A DNA stretch of 64,000 nt from Epiperipatus broadwayi (Eukaryota > Onychophora > Udeonychophora > Euonychophora > Peripatidae). The notes under the pieces were generated by a model. It did no database searches and had not been told where the DNA came from. It saw nothing but the letters and a program-made list of their open reading frames with translations. The stretch lies in assembly GCA_028023455.1 (NCBI GenBank), contig JAQFVV010006429.1, forward strand, positions 1,197,508 through 1,261,507, read 5' to 3'. Each line of letters starts with the position of its first letter. The first letter of the stretch is position 1. Positions 1-12,600 of the stretch are shown here, one piece after another. Position numbers and translations under genes: made by a program.

Positions 1-446
1 AAGTGCTAATTCATAAGAATATAACCATTAAAAATAATGCTGGGATACTAAAACATGCTGATCATCATCAATGCATTGATCACTTAATACCATTAATGTA
101 TTGGCCAACTATGAACTTATTTTTTAAATAAGTAATTAATATGAAATGTAGTGCATAGACTTTAAAGGATGTCCTCTTCATGCCAACTAGGATCATCATC
201 AACTAGATATTCATAAACACTAAACACAAACTCTTTATATATAACAAGCCATTATGCATGAATTCAGCTTAGTGAACAAAAGTTCCATACTTGTTATGGA
301 GAACAAAAGATATAATACAGACGTATGATATTTTAAATCTGTTCAGGGTTGAGTAGCCTCACTGGAATAACTTTAAAAATAAAATATCAATTTACTAATA
401 GCTATTAACATAAAATTAAAGTTTTCTGAATATTGCTATACATATA
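1..446. other. AT-rich DNA, nothing recognised
   Basis: No open frame of note, no tRNA-like or repeat structure recognised up to the left target duplication of the solo LTR that follows. Confidence 0.5.
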
Positions 447-450
447 AATG

Positions 451-3400
451 TGAAGCACTCAAATCTGTTGCACACATTTGGCTTCACTTTCTAATAATGT
501 TTGAAACCTCCAAACATGGGTTCAAACCTAATCATTTAATTATAGACCACTGGGGAGTGAAGGTATACCAATGCACGTGATTGTTTATGTATTTGTAAAC
601 TTTAAATTCATTTAAAATTAATATGCATAAAAAAAAAGTATATATTTTCATTACGGTAAACAATCATGCGTATGTGTGTGTAACAGATAAACTTTAATAA
701 TTTAAAGCATTGCATAATGTATATTTTATTCATACATATATTTTAATAGAGAGAAAGTTCGAGAATGTGATGTAAAATTAGTAAATAAAAGACTTACCAT
801 CTTCCAAATTCTAAAAAAATCTGTTTTATTATAATATAAATTTATTTAAACGTCATGTTAGTTAACGTTGATTCCGCAGGTCTATTTTCAGCCTAAAGTA
901 GATCAAAACCAACTCTTGAACTTAATCTCGTTTGTAGTCCAAAATATGCTGTATCATTGTAGTTATTAAAACATCTGGAAACTACCCATCGGCGGTGACG
1001 AGTATAAATACAACCACATTTTCTAACTAAAGGAGAGACATGTCATTTTTTCTAACGCATTGCTAAGGGGAAGTCACGCCCCTCTGAACGGTAACATGAC
1101 GAGCTAGTAAAACATAGATTTGCTTCCCCGGATCTCTCCAAAAATCTAACCGATGCCTAAACACTCGGAAACCATCGTTCATAAATTACTGCCAGAATGA
1201 ACTTTATATTGAATAAAGAATGGACTGAAACCTTAATTTTGTCAATTTGTTGCTAAATTAACTCTTTTATCAAACATGGAACCAACATGTGCGCACCCGG
1301 CTGGAAATTCATCGGAAAGAAAGGTAATTCCCTGCCGCAAAAATGAACTTTCATCTTAATAACCTTTTCTATTGTAAAATATAAATGTAAACCTCCAATA
1401 ATGTTATTTCCCATCAGCTAATGTATGTCTTTTAAACATTTCTAGTTCTGAAATTTTTCCTAATGTAAAAATGTAATTGCTTATTTCTCTATCGGTAATG
1501 CTAAGCTGATTAACTGCCTAAACAATGACCTCTTTTCCTTTTTGATTTCTTTGTGTTTTATATTTAAACTGTAATTCTCACTTTATAAACTCGAATGCTA
1601 GGTTCTCACTCTCCTTGTATTTTTATTTTAATGCGGCAATGTTTATTTAATATTATGCAAATCATATCAAATTTTAGTATGCTAATAACTCGATCTGGCA
1701 AATCAATCCTATTTATTTTTGCTATTCTGCCATTGCGGAATATTTAATCGTAAACGTAAGCTTTCTTACATTATAAAATTCTCCCGATCGAGAGATATTC
1801 CTAAACTATGTTTTATTAATGAATATTATGCTTTTCACTGCTATTTAAAATAAATAATTTCCTATTGCTCCATGCTATTGATTAACATGATGAAAATTGA
1901 GTATTACATAAATTTAATTCAGATCTTTATGTCTAAATGATTCATTTTATAAGTAGCCTGCCATCTAATGATAATTTAAGTCACTTATTTCTCGGGCAGA
2001 TTAATATGCGTTTAACGAAGGAATTTTAATATTTTTAATACTTTATCCTTAAGATATTGAATAAATTCTTTAAGTAAATTGTATGCCCCGGTTTGGGACT
2101 GCTTTTAGATCATTATTTCATTACATTAGACTTAATTAGTATTTTAAGGCTGTATAAATCAGGGTAAATCAAACCTGACAGCTTTTGTAACGTGTCCCGG
2201 TGATAACGTTCCTAATTCAAAAATGGCTTTGTCATACTTTCTCTCGTTAATGGAATATATATATAGCACAATTCTCGACAGAGCGTGGAGGCCCCAGCTC
2301 TTACAGATTGTCTTAGGTTAGGTAAGCGCTGCTATGGGTTAACATTCGACGAGTTGGAACCATAGTATCTTGCCAACCAATTCCCGATGCTATCTGTCAC
2401 AAGTGCGGATAAGCTTATTTTTCTTTGCTCCCAAATTGATGAAGCTCCTCATCCGCTCAGGCCTTATCATGCGGTTCACATGTTATCATTCCTATCCTTT
2501 CATATGGTTCAGATGTCTATCAGCCACAATGATATAATTTCCCTAAGCCATCCCAAAATTCTCGTTATAGTTTAAATTTAATTAACTTTATTATATATAT
2601 TATCGCTTATTAGCGCTACCCATCCTTCGTTCAACCGCCATTAATACATCATTAATTAACTATTGAGAAAATCTATAAATGTTGACTTGCATGACAATAT
2701 CAAAATGATCATGCTTTTCCTATTTCTCTTCGCAGATAAGAAATAAATGAATCATCTCATAATGTTCCAAAATAATTGATCTATAATTAATGTACCTTCC
2801 ATGAAATCCAAATGTAAGCAAAACTTGTTAGATCATTTATTATTTAAAATCTAATCGTTATAAAAGCTCACGTATAGTTATCAAATTATGTTATATTCAT
2901 CTTAATTTAAATGTAATCATATGTTGAATAAAAACCCTCGTTCTGTTATTAAGTTTGGTCATATTCTATGTAATTTAAAACTTTATAAACATTCATTCTA
3001 AAAGCTATTGTCATTGGTTAGTTTCCTTAATTTGTGAATATCATAGCGTGAGTAATAGCAACCCGTTAAATCACATTAGCATATTAAGCCGCATCTGTTC
3101 AAATAATTAATTTATCATTATGTATATTTAGTGGTGCATATCCATCAAACCTTGTTATGTTATCCGGTTTGTCATGGAATGCCCAAGTTACCATAAGTGA
3201 AACCTAAATCGAGTGTTCAATATATATAATTTCTAATTCATTGTAAATCTCCATATCTAATGATTCACATGATTAATCAATTATTATTAATATTACGTTT
3301 AATAAATTTACATTTAATAAGCTATTTTTTGGATATTTTTGTTGGTTTGTGTGTGCACATCTATCATTACTTTGTGTTATCAATTAGTTAAGCCGTAGGT

Positions 3401-3619
3401 CTCTTGTATCTTTGCTGAACCTTTCTGGGCCGGAGTAAATTGAAGGGTAGGCTGCTATCATCAGAAATGTTGTTTGTAATGTGATAGACTTGGGAAGTGG
3501 GCAATAGGGCGGAGTTCATGAGTATCCCTGACCTGTGTATCTTATATATGATTGAACTCTAGGTACTTTTGCTTAGGTCCTAATTCTTGTTAGACGAACA
3601 TACAATTCTGACCGGTACA
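451..3619 (+). mobile_element. Solo LTR, ~3.2 kb, distant relative of the 45-54 kb LTR element
   Basis: The unit begins TGAAGCACTC and ends ACCGGTACA, and is flanked on both sides by AATG (447-450 and 3620-3623), a 4-bp target duplication. The LTRs at 45249 and 51177 begin TGAAGCAATC and end in GTACA, also with a 4-bp duplication. The last ~110 bases align with the 3' end of those LTRs: a GACCTGTGTATCT block, then GGTACTTTTGCTTAGG, then the GTACA terminus. The middle is too diverged to align by eye, so this is a different family of the same lineage. A TATA box lies 552 bases from the start, close to the offset in the other LTRs. No internal region or second LTR is present, so it is a solo LTR left by recombination. 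Short ORFs inside (for example 2387-2575) look like chance. Confidence 0.7.
1003..1010 (+). promoter_or_regulatory. Putative TATA box of solo LTR
   Basis: TATAAATA in a relatively GC-rich context (ggcggtgacgag just upstream). It lies 552 bases from the LTR start, compared with 593-657 in the two LTRs of the 45-54 kb element. Role is inferred from position only. Confidence 0.45.
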
Positions 3620-3623
3620 AATG

Positions 3624-5230
3624 AATCTTCTGATTTTGATTAATACAATTAGCTGTCTTCCAAATACTTCATAATGAGTTTACATAACACACATATATCA
3701 GCACACAGATGTGTGGTATAATTATGAACATATTTAAATTAACATAAACCTATAAATAAAATTCATTTTTTATAATACATAAGTAATGACTCATTTATCA
3801 CATATGTGTGTGCACGTAGAAATGTGTACAAACACTAATGGGTATATAAAAATAAATCTAATAATCTATATATCAAAAAATATAAAATGCACATCTATAT
3901 ATAAGCACTCAGATGTACTGTATAATAATTTTAAAATTAACATATTTGAATTGTCATAGACTTATAAAAAATTCAAATCATTTTTAATAATATATAAATG
4001 CATACATATGATGTGCATATATATATATATATAAATAGATGCTATGAATTAATGCTATTAATTACCTCTTTTTTATACATGGATATTTTTTAAAAAAGGA
4101 TTTACTCCTTTGAGAGCACTTCATCAATGTTTTTTTTAGGTTACCTTTGATTAATTATAAACATATTGAAATACAACCCCAAAGTTTTTTTTTTGTTTCC
4201 TAATCAAAAAAGATGTTTTTTCAAAATAAAATTATGAATCAAATCTTTGTTTTTTTAGACTTATATTTCAAGTAAAAATTATTTACTTGTTTAACTTTTA
4301 AATTATATATTTTAAATGTCACTTCTCATGAATTATTTTAAATACTATTATTTTCAATATATATATAACACTACTCACCAGCTGTACTTTATATATAATG
4401 CAGTACCTCTATATGTGCTTCTCTGCATATGAATAAAATAATATATTTATAAACTACTTCAGGAAACTGATGAATTCTTAGGATAAGCTGGTCCCTTCTA
4501 AGCAGTAGACTAACTTACTGTCATCTTTGATAAAAGTGCAATCTAATAAATGTTGGTTTGCAGTATGCTCTATTGTCTGATACACTCATATAAACAGGCT
4601 ATAAATCACATAAAATCTGGGATTGCTTCCATGAGAATCAAACTCTACCATTGCTGCATTAGTAACACTGTTCTTTGCCTTCAGTTGTAACTTTATAGTC
4701 ATGATGCTGTCATAAACTGTAAAACTGTAACACTAAAAAACTCCCCTAATCTTTTTGTTCAATCTTTTATAGCCAGGGTGAAAAAATACAGTAATTAAAA
4801 GCAAACCTTCCCTATCTTGATTGAATAAAGTTAATGACTTTTTTCAATTTATTTAATCTTTTCAAAAACAACTATGTAGGACCTTTATCAACATATGTTA
4901 TACAAGCTTTAATTAAAAATAATTTAACGTAATCAAAATATAATGGAATTTTATAATTACCATTATATGTATTGTAACATAAAAACATGCTTGTTTTAAT
5001 TTCAAAATCAAAAATAATGAAATATTAAGTAGACCTTTTTAAATGTTTAATTTATTTTTTTTTTTAAAAATCAAAATAATTATCCTTAACTGTTATTCCT
5101 ATGTAATATAGAAAATATCTACAAAAATTTTTTATTGTTTTTATTTGTACTTTTCCTTTCAACTTTATATATATATATGTGTGTGTGTGTGTGTTGATAT
5201 AAAGATTTTCATGGGTTGCATATATATAAA
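3624..5230. other. AT-rich spacer with a diverged duplication and a possible SINE relic
   Basis: About 100 bases around 3690-3790 recur imperfectly at 3900-4010 (both start with a CACTCAGATGT-like motif followed by a similar AT-rich run). The segment 4600-4700 is less AT-rich; on the minus strand it holds GAGTTTGATTCTC, which resembles a polymerase III B box, so it may be a decayed tRNA-derived SINE. Nothing coding is visible. Confidence 0.3.
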
Positions 5231-5405
5231 ACATATTTTGCAGGTTCATCCATGTTAAAAAATTTAAATATTGATATACCGACATTTTGACTTAACCACA
5301 CAAGTCATCTACTGGGTTACCCAGTGGATGACTTGTGTGATCAAGTTGAAACATCAGTATATCAATATTTAAATTTTTTATCATGGATGAACCTTCAAAA
5401 TATGT
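5231..5405. repeat. Palindrome, 86-bp arms with 3-bp spacer
   Basis: Left arm 5231-5316 and right arm 5320-5405 are inverted copies with roughly ten mismatches, separated only by TTA. The centre is ACTGGG-TTA-CCCAGT. Both strands therefore give similar short ORFs (MSVYQYLNFL-like), which are a by-product of the symmetry. AT-rich DNA continues the pairing outward weakly. Could be a small foldback transposon or a hairpin RNA source. Confidence 0.85.
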
Positions 5406-8400
5406 CTTATATATATAATAACTTATTGAATATATATATATGTGTGTATGCCATAAGTCTCATAACTATCTCAATATATATATATATATATATATTAAGA
5501 CTGTTCTTTAATATCTATATGAATGTTTAATAAGCATACTAATGTTTGTGAAATAATTATACATCACATACAAAAAGAAAATAATTAAAAAAGTGCTTTT
5601 TTTTTTTAAATTTAAGATATTTTACTTTTTGATTTTATTATTTATAAAAAAGAGGGAATTGATTGATAAAATATTTATTACTCATATACAAGTATATACT
5701 AAAATATTAAAAAAAATACATATTTGGTCAAAAAGAATATTTTACATTTCAAAAAATATTTTAACAAGAGAATTAACAATAATAGCATTTGATAATTTAT
5801 AATCCAAAATAATATTTAAAACTTTAAATATTTAAATGTAAACAGTTTCTCATTTATTTACATTTGAAAATAAATGAATATATATATATATATTATTCTG
5901 ATATTAATAATATGGGTATCACATTTATTTTAACACACATATCAAGATAAAATAAGATAATATTATATAATAGATTAATACTTATTATTTATGTAAGTCT
6001 ATATATCAATGTTAAAGAAAAGAGCAGTAATATTAGAAAATACGTATAGTAATGGTGCATGATCTCCTTTGTTCAAAAGTTTTTCAGAGATTATTGATTT
6101 ACAATATTATTTTGTCTGCTATCAGTGTGTGAATAAATACACATCTTTTTCATACCGATGCAACCAAATGGAATATTATCAAGTTTCATGAATAATTAAT
6201 ATGAATATATTATTAGCTATATATATATATATTAGTTATATTAAATTTCAAACCACACGGTGCAAGAATATTAATAGTGCATGATAATGTATATATATAT
6301 ATCAATAAATCAGTGTTGTGGTGTTAATCTAGTCTATATATTGTAATCATGAGTTACAACCTGACACACCAACCAATTATTAAAAACACTCTGCCAATTG
6401 CATCCAATTATTAAGAACTCTCTGCCAATTGGAGCCACATAAACATATTTGTTTAGTCAATAAATTGCCAAGCAATTTATCATATTAACATTTTTCCTTT
6501 CCAACATATATATTTACAAAAACATCTTTTTATTTTTAAAGAAATAATAAAAACCATTAAACCACTAGGGAAAACAGTTAGGTATACTAACACTGGAATA
6601 AAACATGTGTTATGTGTTACTAACTAGGGGAACTATACTAAAAACTTGCACATAAACTTCACAAAACAATGACTGAATTTAAATCTAATCACATAGCAAC
6701 CAGTTGTAGAAACGAAATTTAAAATGTTCACAAATTATTGTTTTAATCCCAATTATATATATTATGTCTGCTCAACAATGGAAAATGACAAGGTTGATAT
6801 ATTTAAAAAAACTACATGCAATCTACAAAGTGTTATTAATTGTTATATTGTTTCTGCCTTGAAGATAGAACTTTTTTTCTGCTTAAAAGGAAATTCGAAT
6901 ACAAAGATGGATATATATGTTTGAATTTAAATATATATATTTTTAAATAGTATTTAGAATTATCAAATGATGAACTTTTAAAGTAACGATTGGAAGTGGA
7001 AGAAATAATTTAAAAGAGAAGATTCAATTATTTGCTGATTAAGTAACTTTAGTTGTACTCATGTAATAACAATAATATACAATAATTAACTTTTGTTATA
7101 TAGAAATATCACCACTAAAGATTTGAAAAGTAAATAAATCAATAAATATATATGTTATGTTGTAGTACGATTAATATTAAGAAAAATATGTTTGAAACTG
7201 TGTGTACTCCAGAAGTTAAAAGTGTTAAATAATTGCATATGAAAGTAAATGAGTTGATTTAATAAAAACAAAAATTAGAAATTACAAATGGTTTTTCATA
7301 TATATATTTTATAAAAAGCAAGGTGTAAAACAAGATGGAAGATTCGAATATATAATTAATTAAATGAAGGATTAAAAATGTAAAGAACAATTTAATTAAT
7401 TAGTTCAGAAATAATCCCAGAATACTTTTGCAATTAAAATTGATAACGAATAAACAATAGAACTAAAAGTAGATACAATCTAGTGGGAAAAAGACAAGTC
7501 AGCATCAGTCCTGTTTTTCTGAGAGACTTATGTGTAGTGTAAATTTTGGAACAGGACCAACGATGGGAGGATAACCAGATATTCAGGTCTGAAGGTACCA
7601 AAGACTGACCTAGGGTAATTATACAGACTATACCTGTTTTATTATTATTTTTGTAAGCCTTAAAGGTACTAGTAAAATTAATATAATTCTGATTATAAAT
7701 GCTTGTTAATTTTCATACTAATAAAATCTTGTATCTGTTAAGTGGGATATCTTAATTTTATGCAAGAGAGTAATAATTACTGGAATTAGGTGTATTTGGT
7801 TGTTTCTTGTAAACGTCATTAAATCAGGTACATCATAATATAATATTATCTTTATACCATATTTGTTTGCTAAACAGTTTATACCATAGGGAATACTATG
7901 TCATCAATAAAGCCATGGAAGCTTAAAGATTTCATCTACCCATTTAGAAGAAACCTGAAGACCATCTTTTGCCTTGAATAAAATGCCTAACCAAATTCAG
8001 GAGAGGGTAATTGGAGAAGATTACTGCTTTTTGATCCAGACAATAAATTTCCACAATTTGCAGAGCAGAATTTCATCTTCATTCATAGGAACTTATTTGG
8101 CAAATAAACAGTTTCCAGCAGACTCATCAAACTTTAATATAATGGAATAAAAATTGTTATTTTTGTTTTATTATTTATTTATTTTTTTTGTCTATTGTAA
8201 ATTTTTTGTATATTTTCATTTTCTACAATTAAAAGCCAATGTGTTATAATTTTAGGAAAATTCATTATGATAGTAATGAGGGAGAAAATATTAGATTTAA
8301 CTTTTTTTTTATCATCTTTATTTGTATAAAAATAAAAAAATTACACTAGTTTTGACCTCCCCATCCGACTAACTTTTGACAACTTAAAGGGAAATGAGAG

Positions 8401-9005
8401 GTAAGAGATTTTAATATTATCTCACAGTAGGCAACACACTAGTTAATGATAGAGTTTATATTAATTTATTTATTATTAATTAATCTTACTTTTATATTGC
8501 TTTTATATAAATGATTTATAACCATTGATATATCTGCACAGCAAAGATATTTTTTATGTATGTATATATATTTTAAATTAGCCAGATAAAATCGTGTTCA
8601 TATATATATATATAATAATGTTACATATTCATCGTTGTAAATAATTGGTCAAGTGCAGGAATTTTTACCATTGGCTTGAGGGTAAGGACTTTATTTTTAT
8701 TAATATCATTATAGATATCAATATGGTAGAAATTCATCCTTGACATATAAAATTACATGTGTCAGATTGAATTATTGTTCGTATTTTATATTTTTGTTAA
8801 TCAATAAATGTTAATATAATTCGTTGTTTTAATTTGGTCTCTAGCTCATCATTATTTCTATATCCACCATCAGCTTTATATCTCATCATTATTTATCTAC
8901 CTGTCATTAACATTATTATCTTATTTAGCTTTATACCTATCAATATTATTATTATTATCATGGAGGAAATACATATATATATTTAGGTCAATTATTATAA
9001 TTTTA
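5406..9005. other. AT-rich intergenic DNA
   Basis: No gene recognised. A ~36-base motif containing CTCTGCCAATTG is duplicated at 6375-6440. 7480-7640 and 7900-8110 are less AT-rich and look like old repeat or unique sequence with no open frame. Many short (AT)n runs. Confidence 0.4.
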
Positions 9006-9009
9006 ATAT

Positions 9010-11075
9010 TATAACGATCGAAATGAAAGTGATAATTGAATCTAACCGCAAAAACAATATCTGCTCTACAAGGCGCCATCTAGGCATTTAAACCTAGAAA
9101 AATTTATAGAGTAGGCAGATACGCGCTGTTAAGAATCCACTTTATTTAAATATTCCGATCGTTAGCCCAAGTCACTAGCTCAGCGGAGACTCAGAGATAA
9201 AAATCTATATCTTAATTTATATCTTAAATATCAATAAATAAAAGCCACTGCCAGAAATTAACACGTAAAAATATTTATTTACACACATATAAAATAACAT
9301 TTAAATTTTGAGGAATAAATTTAACATTTTAGATTTTTATATTAACTTTTAATTTTACATTTAACTAAGTTTCAATGAGTTTAATATTTTATTTAGATAG
9401 TCAAGTATGAATAGACTACATAGATCTGCATTTGAAAAGAAAATATTCTTCCCTGATTTAACCTTAGGCAACAAATTTCGCAACCAAACTGGCGCCAATC
9501 TATCTGATACATTCATGTATTCAATGTAGCATGATACGACAACACAAAATACTATATTGTCAGGAATGTACATCTGAACAATAAGTAGAAATAGAGAAGA
9601 CATTGATCTCCACCAACAGGAATGTGACATCTGTTGGCAAGTAGAACAATAAACAAAAAACTCCATAGGAATGGACTGCGGTCTTCTGCCGACTTACAAA
9701 CCCATCCATAGGCAAACAGAGGGGGTGTGGCGTATATCTATAATCCTGCCCATAGCGGACCTCATACTACATCTACTAATTACACAAATATATCCAATCC
9801 ATTGAACCAATTCAACTATGAAATGAATAACCTAAGATTACCCTCCCTTAATATAACTTTACAAAACTATATAGCCATTCACGCCCGACTTAAATTTAAC
9901 ATTTAAATATGTTCGCACAAATGCATTTTATAAAATTTGTTTTAAAATGTTGAGTACAGATTAGCTGCACAGATTCCATGGTCAAAAACATTCCAAATTA
10001 AACACAACCGATCAAAATACAAAGTCATCGATAAACGTCACTTGCATAGAGAATATACAAATCCCATTAGCATTCATCGTAAGATGCTTGCAGTGATATC
10101 GTTGACATATATTCTAATCGAATGTGAAAACCACAACATTATCAACCACTAACGAATCTATGCAACGTCTATACCCAACCTAAATTTCATCATTTAAAAT
10201 TTAAACAATAAACAATTTATACAATAAGAAAGAAAAAAAATGGAAATGATTTTTATCAATCGGAAAACATATAAAATTAAACATTATTAATTTGATTTAA
10301 AAACTTACAAAAGTCAGATAAGAGTCCATTTTAACATTTAAGTTGGCTTGTTTATTAATTTGTAAAACTTGACGAAAGTTCGTAATTGATTTTAATAATT
10401 GTTAATTTCATATAGCTTATGGTAGAAGAGTCCATGTTCCTGTTTTTAATTCCCGCAACGCCTCCATTGGAAGATAATGTTCTGGAGATGGCAATAGCTG
10501 GTTCAAGGTATCACAGTCTTTTCCTTTTTTTAAATAGAGAGTGTGGTATGTGTGTCCTACCACCTCTCAAACCCACAACGCTGGAACTGCCCGAAAAAAC
10601 TGTATTTCCCTTTTTATATTATCCACACGGATTCAATTAACAAAACGTCACTAATCCATCACTTTCGTTAGGGTCTGAGCCAAGGCTTAGTGTTTCCATT
10701 GGTCAAGCTAAAATCTCTTTCTTCTCTTATCTAACTTTTCATCTGACTTTTTAATTACACAGCTTTTAGATAATTAATAAACAATCATTTCCATTTACAG
10801 ATTACAGGAATTAATTAATACCTGTTTTTATTTTAACTTACATTATTTTTTTATTAAAATATTTTTATATTTCAATCTTGTATTTTTTTATTAAAAAAAA
10901 TACGTTCAAATACTTTTTTTTTATGAAAAAAATATTTTTAAAGTTTAGCATCTGTGCGAATATATACGTTTAACAAACATTTTAATTTTAGCGTTTAGTT
11001 TTTTTTTACTTTTATTTGCGAACTTTTAAGTTTTTATTTTAAATTAATGTAACAACATATTTATATATCGTTACA
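9010..11075 (-). mobile_element. Solo LTR-like element, 2.1-kb family, copy 1
   Basis: The unit (plus strand) starts TATAACGATCG and ends ATATCGTTACA. It is flanked by ATAT at 9006-9009 and 11076-11079. A second copy at 37791-39925 has the same ends but a different flanking tetramer (ATAG), so the 4-bp repeats are target duplications and the ends are real. Read on the minus strand the element begins TGTAACGAT and ends in CGTTATA, close to the TG...CA rule of LTRs. On that strand a CCAAT box precedes a TATA box ~455 bases from the start, as in an LTR U3 region. No coding capacity. A 4-bp duplication with TGTAAC termini also fits a Ginger-type DNA transposon, the main alternative. Confidence 0.7.
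10611..10702 (-). promoter_or_regulatory. CCAAT box plus TATA box in solo LTR copy 1
   Basis: On the minus strand GACCAATGG (core 10698-10702) lies ~80 bases upstream of AATATAAAAA (10611-10620). Both are kept, with the same spacing, in the second copy at 39454-39543. Typical arrangement of a polymerase II core promoter. Confidence 0.5.
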
Positions 11076-11079
11076 ATAT

Positions 11080-11944
11080 ATATATACTTATACTGCACAT
11101 ACATATTTTTTTATATATATCTTATGGTTTTGGATATGCTTAATTGATTTTTGGTAATTAATTATCACCTATATATAGAGGTGCAATAACTGCTATTAGT
11201 GTGATCTCCTTCCCTGATAAGAGAGTCCAAGCAATTACTCCCTGAGTTCGAATAACGTGGCTAGACAGGGGTGAGAATTGGATGAACTGATCCAAATTGT
11301 ATCTAGGTTAATAAAAATAAGTAGAGCTAGTCTATTGGAAATAGATACAATCATAGGTTATGTATTTCATCGTGTAATCACTTGCATCCTATCTGAAGAC
11401 TCAAAGTCTGACCATAATAAGGTACCCTCCCCCTATCTCTTGTGGAATCCACCAGCCCATTACAATATATATATATATCTAAATAACAAGTGTAAAATAT
11501 TGTATTTTCATTGTTTCAAAGATATTTATCTGTTTTATAACAAATGTTATTATGCACATATAAAACAAACTTATATGTATATATAACTACTTTTTTTACT
11601 AGCAATTAGTTTTCTTATTTATTATTGCTATGTTTACATTAAATAAGTTATTATAGAATATTATTTAACTTTCATGTCATAGATTTAATTTGAAGTATAA
11701 GTTTTGATACACTTATACAAAAAAATATTTTATATAGATACGAGAATTATGTTTTTCCTTACATCTTTTGAAATATAAGAAACATTTTAATTGTAATTTG
11801 ATTATATTTAAATAATATTATGTTAAGCATTAATGTTTATTTCTAGTGATAATTTAATATTATATAATCTAATAAAATTATTTTATGAAAATAAAATTTA
11901 CTTGGTTTTGTTGCCTAATGTTTAACCTGCATGGGATACATGTG
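11080..11944. other. Spacer with a less AT-rich block
   Basis: 11175-11470 is less AT-rich than its surroundings and gives a 102-codon frame (11278-11586) that runs into (AT)n. It has no recognisable motif and I do not regard it as a gene. The remainder is AT-rich. Confidence 0.3.
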
Positions 11945-12600
11945 TATATCATCGTCATCATTTTAATCATTATCAGTTCACTGCAAAATGAAGTTCTCTC
12001 CAAGTTTAATCACAGCATACCAAAAAAAACCTTTATTATATAGAACCATTTTATATGTGGTTTCTTTTTAGATGTTTTACAACCACTTGGATTCCAATTC
12101 AACTTTAAATATCATTGTATTAACATTAATTCTAGAAATATGTCATTCCAGCTCCATTTTAATCTTTTAATTTCTTCACTGATATTAATGATATATGTTT
12201 AGTTCTCATTATGATGCTTTTGATTCTTTCTTGTGACTTTCAACATACATCTCACACATTTTGATGGGTAGTCTAAATTCTCTAAATTATTCTTCTGTTA
12301 TTATCTAAGTCTCATATCCATAAGTGAGGACTGACAAAATACCCCTATTAAATACTTTCTTTTTTCAAATACAGTCATATTTCCTTTTAATATTAAGTTA
12401 TTTTTATCAAAATCACTTTATTCAAGTTTAATTCTATGATTAATTTTATCACTTTTGTTTCCATGTGTATTAATAATATGACCAAAGTATTTGTAATTGC
12501 TAACTTTTTCTAACTCATGAATATCAAGCTTTATTTTGTTTTACTGAGAAAATCCATTGAACATTAGTTTAGTCTTTACTTAAAATTTCTTTGCCATGAT
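11945..12600 (-). mobile_element. RTE-type LINE, decayed 3' fragment
   Basis: Minus-strand match to the 3' 650 bases of the RTE copy at 19255-22538: the C-terminal region after the reverse transcriptase, then the short 3' UTR. It ends in the ATGACGATGA-type simple repeat that also closes the intact copy, where it serves in place of a poly(A) tail. Many stops and indels; the oldest-looking of the four RTE copies in the window. 5' truncated, as is usual for target-primed insertion. Confidence 0.75.

Noticed and set aside
2387-2575. 62-codon frame near the left end
   Set aside because: Lies inside the solo LTR, no motif, no support.
9361-9666. 101-codon minus-strand Cys-containing frame
   Set aside because: Inside the 2.1-kb solo LTR; the second copy (38303-38596) has a different, frameshifted version, so it is not under selection.
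11278-11586. 102-codon plus-strand frame
   Set aside because: Second half is translated (AT)n-rich DNA and the first half has no recognisable motif.
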